Below are positions 14,084 through 21,752 of a DNA stretch of 46,794 nt, piece by piece. The notes under the pieces were generated by a model. That model saw only the letters and a list, made by a program, of their open reading frames with translations. It was not told the DNA's origin and searched no databases. The DNA comes from an uncultured Lachnospiraceae bacterium (lineage in GTDB: Bacteria; Bacillota; Clostridia; Lachnospirales; Lachnospiraceae), in NCBI GenBank assembly GCA_902778245.1, contig CACYXH010000006.1:1-46794 (forward strand), read 5' to 3'. Position numbers and translations under genes: made by a program. Each line of letters begins with the position of its first letter. Positions within the stretch are counted from its first letter, which is position 1.

Positions 14084-15352
14084 ATGAAATTTATAACGAC
14101 TCCCGTGAAAGGGATGAACGACTTTCTGCCTGCGGACATGCGGCTGCGAGAACATGTGCTTGGCCTGATTAAAGAGACTTATGCCACTTACGGTTTTGAC
14201 CACATTGAAACCCCGGCTATGGAACATATTGAGAATCTGACCGGAAAACAGGGCGGCGAAAATGAGAAATTGATCTTCAAAGTGTTGAAGCGCGGCCGGG
14301 AACTGGAGAAGGGAATGGAGAACGGCGAACTGGCTGACAGCGGTCTTCGCTATGATCTGACGGTGCCTCTGGCGCGCTATTATTCAAATAACCGAAATGA
14401 ACTTCCCACTCCCTTAAAGGCATTGCAGATCGGCAATGTCTGGAGGGCGGATAAACCACAGAAAGGCCGTTTCCGCCAATTTACCCAGTGCGATATCGAC
14501 ATTATCGGAGATTCCTCCATTATGGCGGAGATTGAACTGATCGCAGCGACTTCTAAGATGCTGACCCGTATTTTTTCTGAGGTGGGTATCAGGGAATTTA
14601 CCGTACACATCAATGACCGCCGGATATTGAAAGCTATGGCGGCCTGCGCCGGCTTCATGCCGGAGCAGTACGATGACGTTTTCATTATTCTCGATAAGAT
14701 GGACAAGATTGGCCTGGAGGGTGTGAAAGAAAGTCTGTTAAACAAAGAATATCCGGCAGAAGCGGTGGAAAAGTACATCGCCATGTTTGAAAAGATTAAA
14801 CCGGAGCTGGTGTGCAGCGAGTTCTGCAAGACTGCCTGCGGTGAATTTCTGGAAGAAACAGTTCCGGTCTATATGGATACGATCATGAACAGCGTATCCT
14901 GCATGATCGATCCTGGCGTACATCTGATGTTTGATCCCACCCTGGTGCGGGGCATGTCCTACTATACAGGAACCATCTTTGAGATCAGTATTGACGGTTA
15001 CAATTTCTCCATCGCCGGGGGCGGACGTTACGATGAAATGATCGGACGCTTCTCAAACCAGCCGGCGCCGGCCTGCGGATTTTCCATCGGCTTTGAGCGC
15101 ATTGTAACAATTTTAAAAGACCTGAACTGGAAGGAAGAAAATGGCGGAAAGAAACGCACTGCATTTCTTGTGGACGAAAAAGCATCTCCTTCCAAACTGC
15201 TGGAGGTATTTAAAAAGGCTACCGAAGTGCGTGCTGAGGGCACCATTGTGACAGTGCAGCCGTTGAAAAAGAATGCAAAATTCCAGATTGAGACTCTGGA
15301 GAAAAATGGTTACACAAATATCAGAAAAATATATGATGATACGGAAGTATAG
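14084..15352 (+). CDS. hisS: Histidyl-tRNA synthetase
   Basis: 422-aa class II aminoacyl-tRNA synthetase charging tRNA-His with histidine. It opens with the conserved PVKGMNDFLPADM. Motif 2 is FRQFTQCDIDIIG, the histidine-specific loop is LVRGMSYYTGTIFEI and motif 3 is GGGRYDEMIGRF with the following GFSIGFERI. The C-terminal anticodon-binding domain (about residues 335-422) is present. A strong AGGAGGAG precedes the ATG. It is co-transcribed with cca. No T-box leader is visible, so its expression is probably set at the shared promoter. Confidence 0.96.
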   Translation: MKFITTPVKGMNDFLPADMRLREHVLGLIKETYATYGFDHIETPAMEHIENLTGKQGGENEKLIFKVLKRGRELEKGMENGELADSGLRYDLTVPLARYYSNNRNELPTPLKALQIGNVWRADKPQKGRFRQFTQCDIDIIGDSSIMAEIELIAATSKMLTRIFSEVGIREFTVHINDRRILKAMAACAGFMPEQYDDVFIILDKMDKIGLEGVKESLLNKEYPAEAVEKYIAMFEKIKPELVCSEFCKTACGEFLEETVPVYMDTIMNSVSCMIDPGVHLMFDPTLVRGMSYYTGTIFEISIDGYNFSIAGGGRYDEMIGRFSNQPAPACGFSIGFERIVTILKDLNWKEENGGKKRTAFLVDEKASPSKLLEVFKKATEVRAEGTIVTVQPLKKNAKFQIETLEKNGYTNIRKIYDDTEV

Positions 15353-15442
15353 ATAGCCCATTTATTGGAGACCTAAGGTTCTTACGCATATCCGGCCGCG
15401 TTCTCTCATAGATTAGAGGGAGTATGAAAAGGGGGACGCGGA

Positions 15443-16417
15443 ATGAATGACAGGGGACTGAAGGTACTGGAGCAGTATGATCTGGAAATTATCAGTACCA
15501 GGCGCGGCCGGGGCTCCTATATCTGTGAGACGGACAGAGGGTTAAAGCTGCTGTGCGATTTCGAGGGCTCGGAAAAGAAGCTGGTTTTTCAGAACAGAAT
15601 GCTTCAGGAACTGAAAGAGGCAGGCTATGAAAACGTGGATACGGTGCTGGAAAACAAAGAAGGAAAGCTGGTATCTCAGGACAGGGATGAGAACAGATAC
15701 GTTTTGAAGGATTGGTTTTTCGGCAGGGAATGCAGTTCTTCCGGGGAAGAAGATATTATGGATGCGGTGGAGAATTTGGCCAGACTTCATCTGTGTATGA
15801 GATTTCCAGAAGAAGAGAAGCAATACTGCGGCATACCATTGGACAAAGATCTGGAGGCTAAAACCCGGGAGATGAAAAAGGTGCGTTCTTTTATCCGTGG
15901 ACGAGAGTCAAAACATCCCTTTGAACAGATGTTTCTGAAAAGCTTTGCCGAATTTTATGAGCAGGCTCAGACGGTGTGCAAGCAGGCTGAGACATTCTGT
16001 AATGAGGGAAAGACGGAGGTCCAGATTGCGGAGGGTACTTTGTGTCATGGTGATTATAACTACCATCATGTGTTGTTTCTTGACCGGGGAATGGCTACCA
16101 CCAACTTTGGAAAGTGCCATTTTGATTTTCAGGTGCAGGATCTGTACCAATTTATGAGAAAGATACTGGAGAAACAGAACTGGGATCCACAGTTGGGAGT
16201 ACGTATGCTTTCTGCCTATGAGCGGGTGCGGACACTTCCGCCGAAAGAACGGGAGTTTTTGTACCTTCGTATGGCCTATCCGGAGAAGTTTTGGAAACTG
16301 GCCAATCACTATTACGGAAGCAGAAAAGCCTGGATTCCGGGACGATATCTGCAAAAACTGGAGACCTTATGCCAACAGCAGGAGAAGAGGAACAGTTTTC
16401 TGAATCTATTAGAATAA
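15443..16417 (+). CDS. CotS-like spore coat protein (kinase fold)
   Basis: 324-aa protein with the aminoglycoside phosphotransferase/CotS fold. Residues 1-100 form the N-lobe (GSYICETDRGLKLLCDFEG, then KDWFFGREC). The Brenner-like motif is LCHGDYNYHHVLF, and the usual metal-binding DFG-type segment is changed to TTNFGKCHFDFQVQDLY. Such deviations are typical of CotS/YsxE-type proteins that decorate the spore coat. The conserved tail AYPEKFWKLANHYYGSRKAW fits the same family. GGGGGACGCGG precedes the start; six bases of it (ACGCGG) are complementary to CCGCGT at 15396, so the site may be partly masked. It stands alone between hisS and pgcA. Function as coat component is inferred from family. 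Confidence 0.75.
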   Translation: MNDRGLKVLEQYDLEIISTRRGRGSYICETDRGLKLLCDFEGSEKKLVFQNRMLQELKEAGYENVDTVLENKEGKLVSQDRDENRYVLKDWFFGRECSSSGEEDIMDAVENLARLHLCMRFPEEEKQYCGIPLDKDLEAKTREMKKVRSFIRGRESKHPFEQMFLKSFAEFYEQAQTVCKQAETFCNEGKTEVQIAEGTLCHGDYNYHHVLFLDRGMATTNFGKCHFDFQVQDLYQFMRKILEKQNWDPQLGVRMLSAYERVRTLPPKEREFLYLRMAYPEKFWKLANHYYGSRKAWIPGRYLQKLETLCQQQEKRNSFLNLLE

Positions 16418-16479
16418 TGGTTTATTCCCTGGAAGAAATATAATATAATAAAAAATCAAGATACATAGGAGGTAATGAG

Positions 16480-18213
16480 ATGGACTATAAGAAGATATAT
16501 GAAGAATGGCTGGCCAATCCGTATTTTGATGAAGCAACAAAAGCGGAACTTAAGGCAATTGCGGAAGATGAAAAAGAAATTAAAGAACGGTTTTATGGGG
16601 ATCTTGAATTCGGAACTGCCGGTCTTCGTGGGATCATCGGAGCCGGAACCAACCGTATGAATGAATATGTGGTACGTAAGGCGACCCAGGGACTGGCTAA
16701 CTACATTATCAGTGTAGGTGGACAGAGCAAGGGGGTTGCCATTGCTTATGATTCCAGAAGGATGTCACCGGAATTTGCAGATTTTGCAGCACTCTGTCTG
16801 GCGGCAAACGGAATCAAAGCCTATGTATTTGAGTCGTTGAGACCGACTCCGGAACTCTCTTTTGCGGTTCGCAAACTGCATTGTATTGCAGGTATTAATA
16901 TTACTGCCAGTCATAACCCTCCGGAATATAACGGTTACAAGGTATACTGGGAAGATGGAGCTCAGATCACGCCCCCTCATGACACTGGTATCATGGCTGA
17001 AGTGAAAAAAGTTACCGATTACAGCACTACCAAGACCATGGATAAAGACAAGGCAGTGGCTGCAGGACTGTATCAGGTCATTGGCGCGGAAATTGATGAC
17101 GCTTTTATTGCAGAACTGAAGAGTCAGGTGCTGCATCCTGAGACGATCAAGGAACAGCAGGACAATCTGAAGATCGTATACACTCCGCTCCATGGAACCG
17201 GCAATATTCCGGCACGAAGAGTGTTAAAGGAACTTGGTTTTGAACATGTCTATGTGGTTAAAGAACAGGAACTGCCGGATGGCAACTTCCCCACCGTCAG
17301 CTACCCGAATCCGGAAGCGGCGGAAGCCTTTGAACTTGGCCTGAAACTGGCAAAAGAAGTAGATGCAGATCTGGTACTTGCTACTGATCCGGATGCGGAT
17401 CGTCTGGGCGTGAGGGTGAAGGACAAAGACGGAATCTACCATGATCTCACCGGAAACATGTCAGGCTGTTTGCTGGCGGACTATGAGATTGGCCAGAGAA
17501 AAGAGATAAACGGTCTTCCGGAGGATGGAGTTCTGATAAAAACAATCGTGACTACGAATATGGCGGATGCCATCGCAAAATACTATGGAGTAAAGCTGGT
17601 GGAGGTACTCACGGGATTTAAGTACATCGGCCAGCAGATCCTGGGCTTTGAGCAAAGCGGCATAGGAACCTATCTGTTTGGATTTGAGGAGAGCTACGGC
17701 TGCCTCATCGGCACCCATGCCCGGGATAAGGATGCTATTGTGGCCACTATGGCACTCTGCGAGGCGGCGGCATATTACAAGAGCCAGGGCAAGACCCTTT
17801 GGGATGCTATGGTCGATATGTATGAGCGTTACGGCTATTACAAAGATGATATCAAAGCCGTATCCCTCAAAGGTATTGAGGGGCTGCAGAAGATACAGGA
17901 GATCATGGATAGCCTGAGAAACAATACACCGAAGGAATTGGGTGGTTACCAGGTGCTTTCCGCCAGGGATTATAAGACCGGTGTGATCCGTGATCTGGCT
18001 GCCGGAGAGGAGAAACCCTCCGGACTTCCCACCTCCAATGTTCTGTACTATGACTTGTCCGATGATGCGTGGCTGTGTGTAAGACCTTCCGGTACAGAAC
18101 CAAAGGTGAAGTTCTACTATGGCGTAAAAGGAACTTCTCTGGAAGATGCAGACCGCAAGTCCGCTGCTTTTGGTGAAGAAGTGTTGAATATGATCCATGG
18201 GATGCTGTCATGA
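16480..18213 (+). CDS. pgcA: Alpha-phosphoglucomutase / phosphomannomutase
   Basis: 577-aa phosphohexomutase interconverting glucose-1-phosphate and glucose-6-phosphate (mannose phosphates possible), feeding cell-wall and glycogen precursors. Domain 1 ends with the phosphoserine loop ITASHNPPEYNGYK, with catalytic Ser144. The Mg2+-binding loop is ATDPDADRLGV, the sugar-binding loop GFEESYGCLIG, and the phosphate-binding loop near the C-terminus is RPSGTEPKVKFY. The N-terminus (MDYKKIYEEWLANPYFDEAT) is the characteristic PgcA extension. AGGAGGT precedes the ATG, and a TATAAT at 16439 may be the -10 element, although a good -35 is not clear. Intact and of usual length. Confidence 0.95.
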   Translation: MDYKKIYEEWLANPYFDEATKAELKAIAEDEKEIKERFYGDLEFGTAGLRGIIGAGTNRMNEYVVRKATQGLANYIISVGGQSKGVAIAYDSRRMSPEFADFAALCLAANGIKAYVFESLRPTPELSFAVRKLHCIAGINITASHNPPEYNGYKVYWEDGAQITPPHDTGIMAEVKKVTDYSTTKTMDKDKAVAAGLYQVIGAEIDDAFIAELKSQVLHPETIKEQQDNLKIVYTPLHGTGNIPARRVLKELGFEHVYVVKEQELPDGNFPTVSYPNPEAAEAFELGLKLAKEVDADLVLATDPDADRLGVRVKDKDGIYHDLTGNMSGCLLADYEIGQRKEINGLPEDGVLIKTIVTTNMADAIAKYYGVKLVEVLTGFKYIGQQILGFEQSGIGTYLFGFEESYGCLIGTHARDKDAIVATMALCEAAAYYKSQGKTLWDAMVDMYERYGYYKDDIKAVSLKGIEGLQKIQEIMDSLRNNTPKELGGYQVLSARDYKTGVIRDLAAGEEKPSGLPTSNVLYYDLSDDAWLCVRPSGTEPKVKFYYGVKGTSLEDADRKSAAFGEEVLNMIHGMLS

Positions 18214-18240
18214 ACTATAGATAATTATGTCTGATTTTCC

Positions 18241-18269
18241 TTGACAAAACAGGTATTCCAGTATATAAG
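18241..18269 (+). promoter_or_regulatory. Promoter of the HU gene
   Basis: TTGACA (18241-18246), a 17-bp spacer and TATAAG (18264-18269). Strong, as expected for an abundant nucleoid protein. Confidence 0.85.
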
Positions 18270-18331
18270 TAAATACAGGGCTTATGATGAATGGGCCGTG
18301 AAAAGGTAAAAATACGAGGAGGAATTATTCC

Positions 18332-18604
18332 ATGAACAAAACTGAATTAATTGCTGCTATCGCAGAGAAAACAGAATTGAGCAAAAAGGACGCAGAGAAG
18401 GCTTTAAAAGCATTTACAGATGTAGTTGCAGATGAACTGAAAAAAGGCGAAAAGGTTCAGCTGGTTGGCTTCGGCACTTTTGAGGTATCTGAGAGAGCTG
18501 CCAGAGAGGGTAGAAATCCTCAGACCGGCGCTACCATGACGATTGCAGCTTCCAAGACCCCGAAATTCAAAGCAGGTAAGGCTTTAAAAGACAGCCTGAA
18601 CTAA
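18332..18604 (+). CDS. hup: HU family DNA-binding protein
   Basis: 90-aa nucleoid protein that dimerises and bends DNA without strong sequence preference. It starts [20 protein letters not shown] and carries the DNA-binding beta arm with [20 protein letters not shown], including the proline at the arm tip that intercalates between base pairs. Length is exactly that of bacterial HU. GAGGAGGAA precedes the start. It is monocistronic: strong promoter at 18241 and a long terminator at 18637. Its position just before rqcP matches the conserved Firmicutes order. Confidence 0.97.
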   Translation: MNKTELIAAIAEKTELSKKDAEKALKAFTDVVADELKKGEKVQLVGFGTFEVSERAAREGRNPQTGATMTIAASKTPKFKAGKALKDSLN

Positions 18605-18636
18605 ATCAGGGGTTATTCATAACGGAATGATTTTAG

Positions 18637-18702
18637 GGGCTGTTACAAAATGAATGCACAGATTTCACATCTGTGTTTTCGTTTTGTGACAGCCCTTTAT
18701 TG
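18637..18702 (+). terminator. Long-stem terminator after HU
   Basis: GGGCTGT (18637-18643) pairs with ACAGCCC (18689-18695) and the stem continues through ACAAAATGAA / TTCGTTTTGT with an inner ACAGAT/ATCTGT hairpin; TTTATT follows. It resembles the terminator at 44131. Confidence 0.9.
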
Positions 18703-18734
18703 TATGGAAAACATATAGTAAGGAGAATGAGATT

Positions 18735-18974
18735 ATGCGTCTGGATAAATTTTTGAAGGTTTCCCGACTGATTAAGCGAAGGACAGTCGCTAATGAGGCG
18801 TGCGATGCCGGCCGTGTACTGGTGAATGATAAGGTGGCCAAAGCTTCCCTGAATGTGAAGGAAGGAGATATTATTGAAATCCAGTTCGGTACCAGAAATG
18901 TAAAGGTAGAGGTGTTGAATGTTCAGGAAACGGTGAAAAAGGAAGAAGCAAAGGAATTATTTCGATATCTTTAA
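18735..18974 (+). CDS. rqcP: S4-domain RNA-binding protein RqcP (YabO)
   Basis: 79-aa protein consisting of a single S4 RNA-binding domain: MRLDKFLKVSRLIKRRTVAN, then EACDAGRVLVNDKVAKAS, then VKEGDIIEIQFG. RqcP binds the large ribosomal subunit with RqcH during alanine tailing of stalled nascent chains in ribosome quality control. Gene neighbours yabP, yabQ and divIC are the same as in Bacillus. AAGGAGAATGAG precedes the start. Length and motif are typical of RqcP/Hsp15-type proteins. Confidence 0.93.
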   Translation: MRLDKFLKVSRLIKRRTVANEACDAGRVLVNDKVAKASLNVKEGDIIEIQFGTRNVKVEVLNVQETVKKEEAKELFRYL

Positions 18975-19065
18975 TGATACTAACCTGTCACCTCCGGTGT
19001 CTGGCTGTCATAAACTGTTCCGCCCTTGCATACAATGGATAGAGAGCAGCATCCGGAGAAAACAT

Positions 19066-19350
19066 ATGGAAGAAAAAAGAGAAAAGCGGGGACATAGACT
19101 CACCATTGATAACAGGAAGAGCGGAACAGTCAGTGGGGTGTTAGATGTCCTCGCTTTTGACGTAAATGAAATACAGCTGGAGACAGAATTGGGATTTCTC
19201 GCGGTAAAAGGAAAAGATCTGCATATCAGCAGACTGACGTTGGAGCGGGGAGAGGTGGATCTGGAAGGAACCGTGGAATCCCTTACCTATTCCAGCGGTT
19301 CGGGGAAAAACAGAAAGCAGGGTTCTGCCTGGAAAAGGCTGTTTCAATAA
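19066..19350 (+). CDS. yabP: Sporulation protein YabP
   Basis: 94-aa YabP/YqfC family protein needed for spore cortex formation in Bacillus. The body shows the family pattern: HRLTIDNRKSGTVSGVLDVL, then FDVNEIQLETELGFLAVKGK, then LHISRLTLERGEVDLEG and a final SLTYSSG. It is a small all-beta protein thought to act in the mother cell with YabQ. The ATG at 19066 has GGAGAAA upstream; the frame upstream to 18997 lacks such a site. It is followed one base later by yabQ, so the two are co-translated. Confidence 0.9.
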   Translation: MEEKREKRGHRLTIDNRKSGTVSGVLDVLAFDVNEIQLETELGFLAVKGKDLHISRLTLERGEVDLEGTVESLTYSSGSGKNRKQGSAWKRLFQ

Positions 19351-19351
19351 C

Positions 19352-19777
19352 ATGAGTGAAATAATCAGTTTTGAAAGCAGGGTGTTTCTTCTCTTTGTGC
19401 TGCATGGCATCTGCCTTGTGCTTTGCATTGATGTGCTGCGATCCTGGAGAATAGCTGTTTCTCATGGCCCATTGTGGATGGGATTGGAAGATTTTAGCTT
19501 CTGGTTTGCAGCGGGGCTTCGGACCTTTGTTCTAATTTTTATTTATCAGGATGGCGTATTGCGGCTCTACACAGCTGCTGCCATGGCGCTGGGGATGTTT
19601 CTTTATCATAAGATTGCCAGCAGATGGGTAGTCAGAGGAATTTCTGGTGCATTTTGTAAAATTGTAGGCGTTTTTCTATGGATAATCCAAAAAATAAATA
19701 TATTTCGACAAAAAACAGTTGCAAAATTTGTCAAAAAAGCATACACTGGAAACAGTAGCCGAGAGGGGAATGTTTGA
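19352..19777 (+). CDS. yabQ: Spore cortex biosynthesis protein YabQ
   Basis: 141-aa membrane protein of the YabQ family, required in Bacillus for cortex assembly and found in the outer forespore membrane. Hydrophobic segments are visible near residues 8-27 (VFLLFVLHGICLVLCIDVLR), 45-62 and 66-85 (LYTAAAMALGMFLYH), with another near 100-115. The basic tail KKAYTGNSSRE follows. It is somewhat shorter than the Bacillus protein because the C-terminal extension is missing. Its position between yabP and divIC supports the call as much as the sequence. Confidence 0.85.
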   Translation: MSEIISFESRVFLLFVLHGICLVLCIDVLRSWRIAVSHGPLWMGLEDFSFWFAAGLRTFVLIFIYQDGVLRLYTAAAMALGMFLYHKIASRWVVRGISGAFCKIVGVFLWIIQKINIFRQKTVAKFVKKAYTGNSSREGNV

Positions 19778-19779
19778 CT

Positions 19780-20085
19780 ATGACGAAGAAGCAAAGAAAG
19801 CGTGCCAGTAGCAGCAATCGTCGCGGGATGGCAGGAATCGCGCTGGTTGTGCTGGTTCTGCTGACTGTGATGCTGTTCCAGAGTCGTAAATTGGAAGCGA
19901 AGAATGCGGCCTATGTGGAGCAGATCGCACAACTGAACGAAGAGATAGAATTGGAAAATGCCAGGGCAGATGAAATTGAAAAAATGCCGGAGTATACGAA
20001 GACGAGGGAATACGTGGAAACAGTAGCCAGAGAGAAGTTTGGACTGGTGTATGAGGATGAAATTATATTTCGGGCTGCCGATTAA
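19780..20085 (+). CDS. divIC: FtsB/DivIC family cell-division protein
   Basis: 101-aa bitopic division protein. A basic cytoplasmic start (TKKQRKRASSSNRRG) leads into one membrane helix (IALVVLVLLTVMLFQS) and then an extracytoplasmic coiled coil (LEAKNAAYVEQIAQLNEEIE), ending with the conserved YVETVAREKFGLVYEDEIIF. It forms a complex with FtsL and DivIB that activates septal wall synthesis. The ATG at 19780 is taken; a TTG two codons earlier overlaps the yabQ stop. A terminator follows immediately, closing the rqcP-divIC unit. Confidence 0.92.
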   Translation: MTKKQRKRASSSNRRGMAGIALVVLVLLTVMLFQSRKLEAKNAAYVEQIAQLNEEIELENARADEIEKMPEYTKTREYVETVAREKFGLVYEDEIIFRAAD

Positions 20086-20121
20086 GAGATGAGACGAATG
20101 TACTCATCTCTTCTGTTTTTT
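20086..20121 (+). terminator. Terminator after divIC
   Basis: GAGATGAG (20086-20093) pairs with CTCATCTC (20103-20110), followed by a T-rich tract. It separates divIC from the spoIIE promoter. Confidence 0.88.
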
Positions 20122-20139
20122 CTCCTATGTTTTCCAGAT

Positions 20140-20172
20140 ATGACAAAAACTGCAATCTCTGGGCCGTATAAT
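20140..20172 (+). promoter_or_regulatory. spoIIE promoter with 21-bp spacer
   Basis: ATGACA (20140-20145), a 21-bp spacer and a perfect TATAAT (20167-20172). The wide spacing matches the known Spo0A-activated sigma-A promoters of Bacillus spoIIE and spoIIG. TGACAAA at 20141-20147 is one mismatch from the 0A-box core TGNCGAA and overlaps the -35. A small hairpin GTGAGG/CCTCAC (20181-20197) lies in the leader. Confidence 0.55.
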
Positions 20173-20223
20173 GAGAGCTGGTGAGGCTAAACCTCACTTG
20201 AAATTTCGGCGGGAGGGGATTAA

Positions 20224-21711
20224 ATGGTGGAATTTGTGGCTGCGGCTCTTATTGTCAGTGGTTTTTGGATGTTGTTGGAACTGGGGAGATTTTTGCTGAA
20301 TGCGCTGCCAAAAGAACAGGCGATGATGGAACTGTCTGTGGCGCCGGGGAGAGAGTATGTTGAGAAGTATGCGGAAGCGTTCTGGCGTTTGGCGGAGAGT
20401 TATCAGGAAATGCCCAAAAAGAAAGAGCGTTTTGGAGACGAAGAGGTAGAGCATATCTTTGGGGAGATGCGGGAGAAGCTATGCAGCCATTGTCCGCAGG
20501 GAGAGGAATGCTGGACAGAGCGGTATTACGAGACCGGACGCAGGATTTTCGGTTGCCTGAAAGAGGTTGAGAACGGTACGGATCCTTATGAAGATGCTAT
20601 GTGTGAATTCCAGTCTTACTGCATCCAGGGAGAGGAGTTTATTCAGACATTAAAAGGGGCGTTTTTACAGGAAAGACTTCAGCTTATGTGGAACAATCGG
20701 CTTCTGGAACAGCGTGCTGCAGCTGGAGAACAGATTCAGGATACTGCGGAGCTCCTACGGCAGATGGCAGAACGTATCTACCAGATACGTGGCTTGAGGG
20801 AGAAGGATTTTCAACGCCTGAAAAAGGAATTGCGCTACGAAAAGATCCAATGTCTGAATGCATGGATCTTTAGCCGGGACGAGGATCATCCGGAATTTTA
20901 TGTAACCATGCGTATCGAGGATGGAAGTTGTATCCAGGCGAAGGATCTTTCGGAGATCATAACCGGGATACTGGGATATCGTATGATTCCTGCGAGAGAT
21001 TGCAGGTTGACAGTAAAAAAAGAGTATGATACTTTTCATTACATTACGGATACGAAATTTGAGTTGTTTTGTGGCATTGCCCGAATGACCCGGGATGGGG
21101 AACTGGTTTCCGGAGATAATTTTGCGTTCTGGCAGGGAGATTGCGGACAGGTAGTGATGAGTCTGGCGGACGGAATGGGAAGCGGAGTGGAGGCCTGCAG
21201 GGAGAGCGAGAAAGTAATTGAACTGCTGGAACAGTTTCTGGATGCGGGGTTTTCTCAGGATACTGCGGTACGGATGATCAATTCTTCCATGGTACTGCAG
21301 GATCACAGGAGAATTTTTTCTACTATTGATTTGTGCATGGTGGATTTATATAATGGTAAATGCAGCATGATAAAAGAGGGAGCCAGCGCAACCTGCATCT
21401 GTCATGGGGAAACGATGGAAGTAATTTCCTGCGGGGCGCTTCCGGCAGGAATCTTACAGATTGCAGATTACGAGACGACGGAGCGTCAGTTAGTTTCGGG
21501 GGACGTGATTGTCATGATGACGGACGGTGTAGCTGATGCTCTGCCTGAGGAACAGCGTGAAGAAAGGATTCGGGAATTGATTTTGAAGACGAAGAATAAT
21601 AATGCTCGGGAGTTTGCGTCCAGATTGTTGGAACAGATTCTGATTCAGCAGAAACTCCAGGCACGGGATGATATGACCGTTCTGGTGGGACAAATCTGGG
21701 AGAAGAGATAA
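20224..21711 (+). CDS. spoIIE: SpoIIE family protein phosphatase, short form
   Basis: 495-aa PP2C-type serine phosphatase which, in sporulation, dephosphorylates SpoIIAA and so activates sigma-F in the forespore. Phosphatase motifs near the C-terminus are SLADGMGSGVEA, VIVMMTDGVADAL and ARDDMTVLVGQIW, carrying the metal-binding aspartates. The middle region has a cysteine cluster (LCSHCPQGEECW) and the regulatory helices typical of SpoIIE. The Bacillus protein is about 827 aa with ten membrane helices; here only one hydrophobic segment (residues 3-28) precedes the soluble part. Upstream DNA is a terminator and promoter, so the membrane domain has not simply been frameshifted away. GGGAGGGG supports the start. 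Confidence 0.88.
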   Translation: MVEFVAAALIVSGFWMLLELGRFLLNALPKEQAMMELSVAPGREYVEKYAEAFWRLAESYQEMPKKKERFGDEEVEHIFGEMREKLCSHCPQGEECWTERYYETGRRIFGCLKEVENGTDPYEDAMCEFQSYCIQGEEFIQTLKGAFLQERLQLMWNNRLLEQRAAAGEQIQDTAELLRQMAERIYQIRGLREKDFQRLKKELRYEKIQCLNAWIFSRDEDHPEFYVTMRIEDGSCIQAKDLSEIITGILGYRMIPARDCRLTVKKEYDTFHYITDTKFELFCGIARMTRDGELVSGDNFAFWQGDCGQVVMSLADGMGSGVEACRESEKVIELLEQFLDAGFSQDTAVRMINSSMVLQDHRRIFSTIDLCMVDLYNGKCSMIKEGASATCICHGETMEVISCGALPAGILQIADYETTERQLVSGDVIVMMTDGVADALPEEQREERIRELILKTKNNNAREFASRLLEQILIQQKLQARDDMTVLVGQIWEKR

Positions 21712-21752
21712 ACGCTATTTCATAAGAGTGTACGAAGGAAGGTGAAGGTGTT

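Noticed and set aside
17461-18198. 245-codon minus-strand frame opposite pgcA
   Set aside because: Shadow of the phosphoglucomutase; no recognisable motif or start signal.
19704-19710. Perfect Spo0A-box core (TGTCGAA on the minus strand) inside yabQ
   Set aside because: It lies in coding sequence and is not next to a promoter; seven-base matches are expected by chance in AT-rich DNA.
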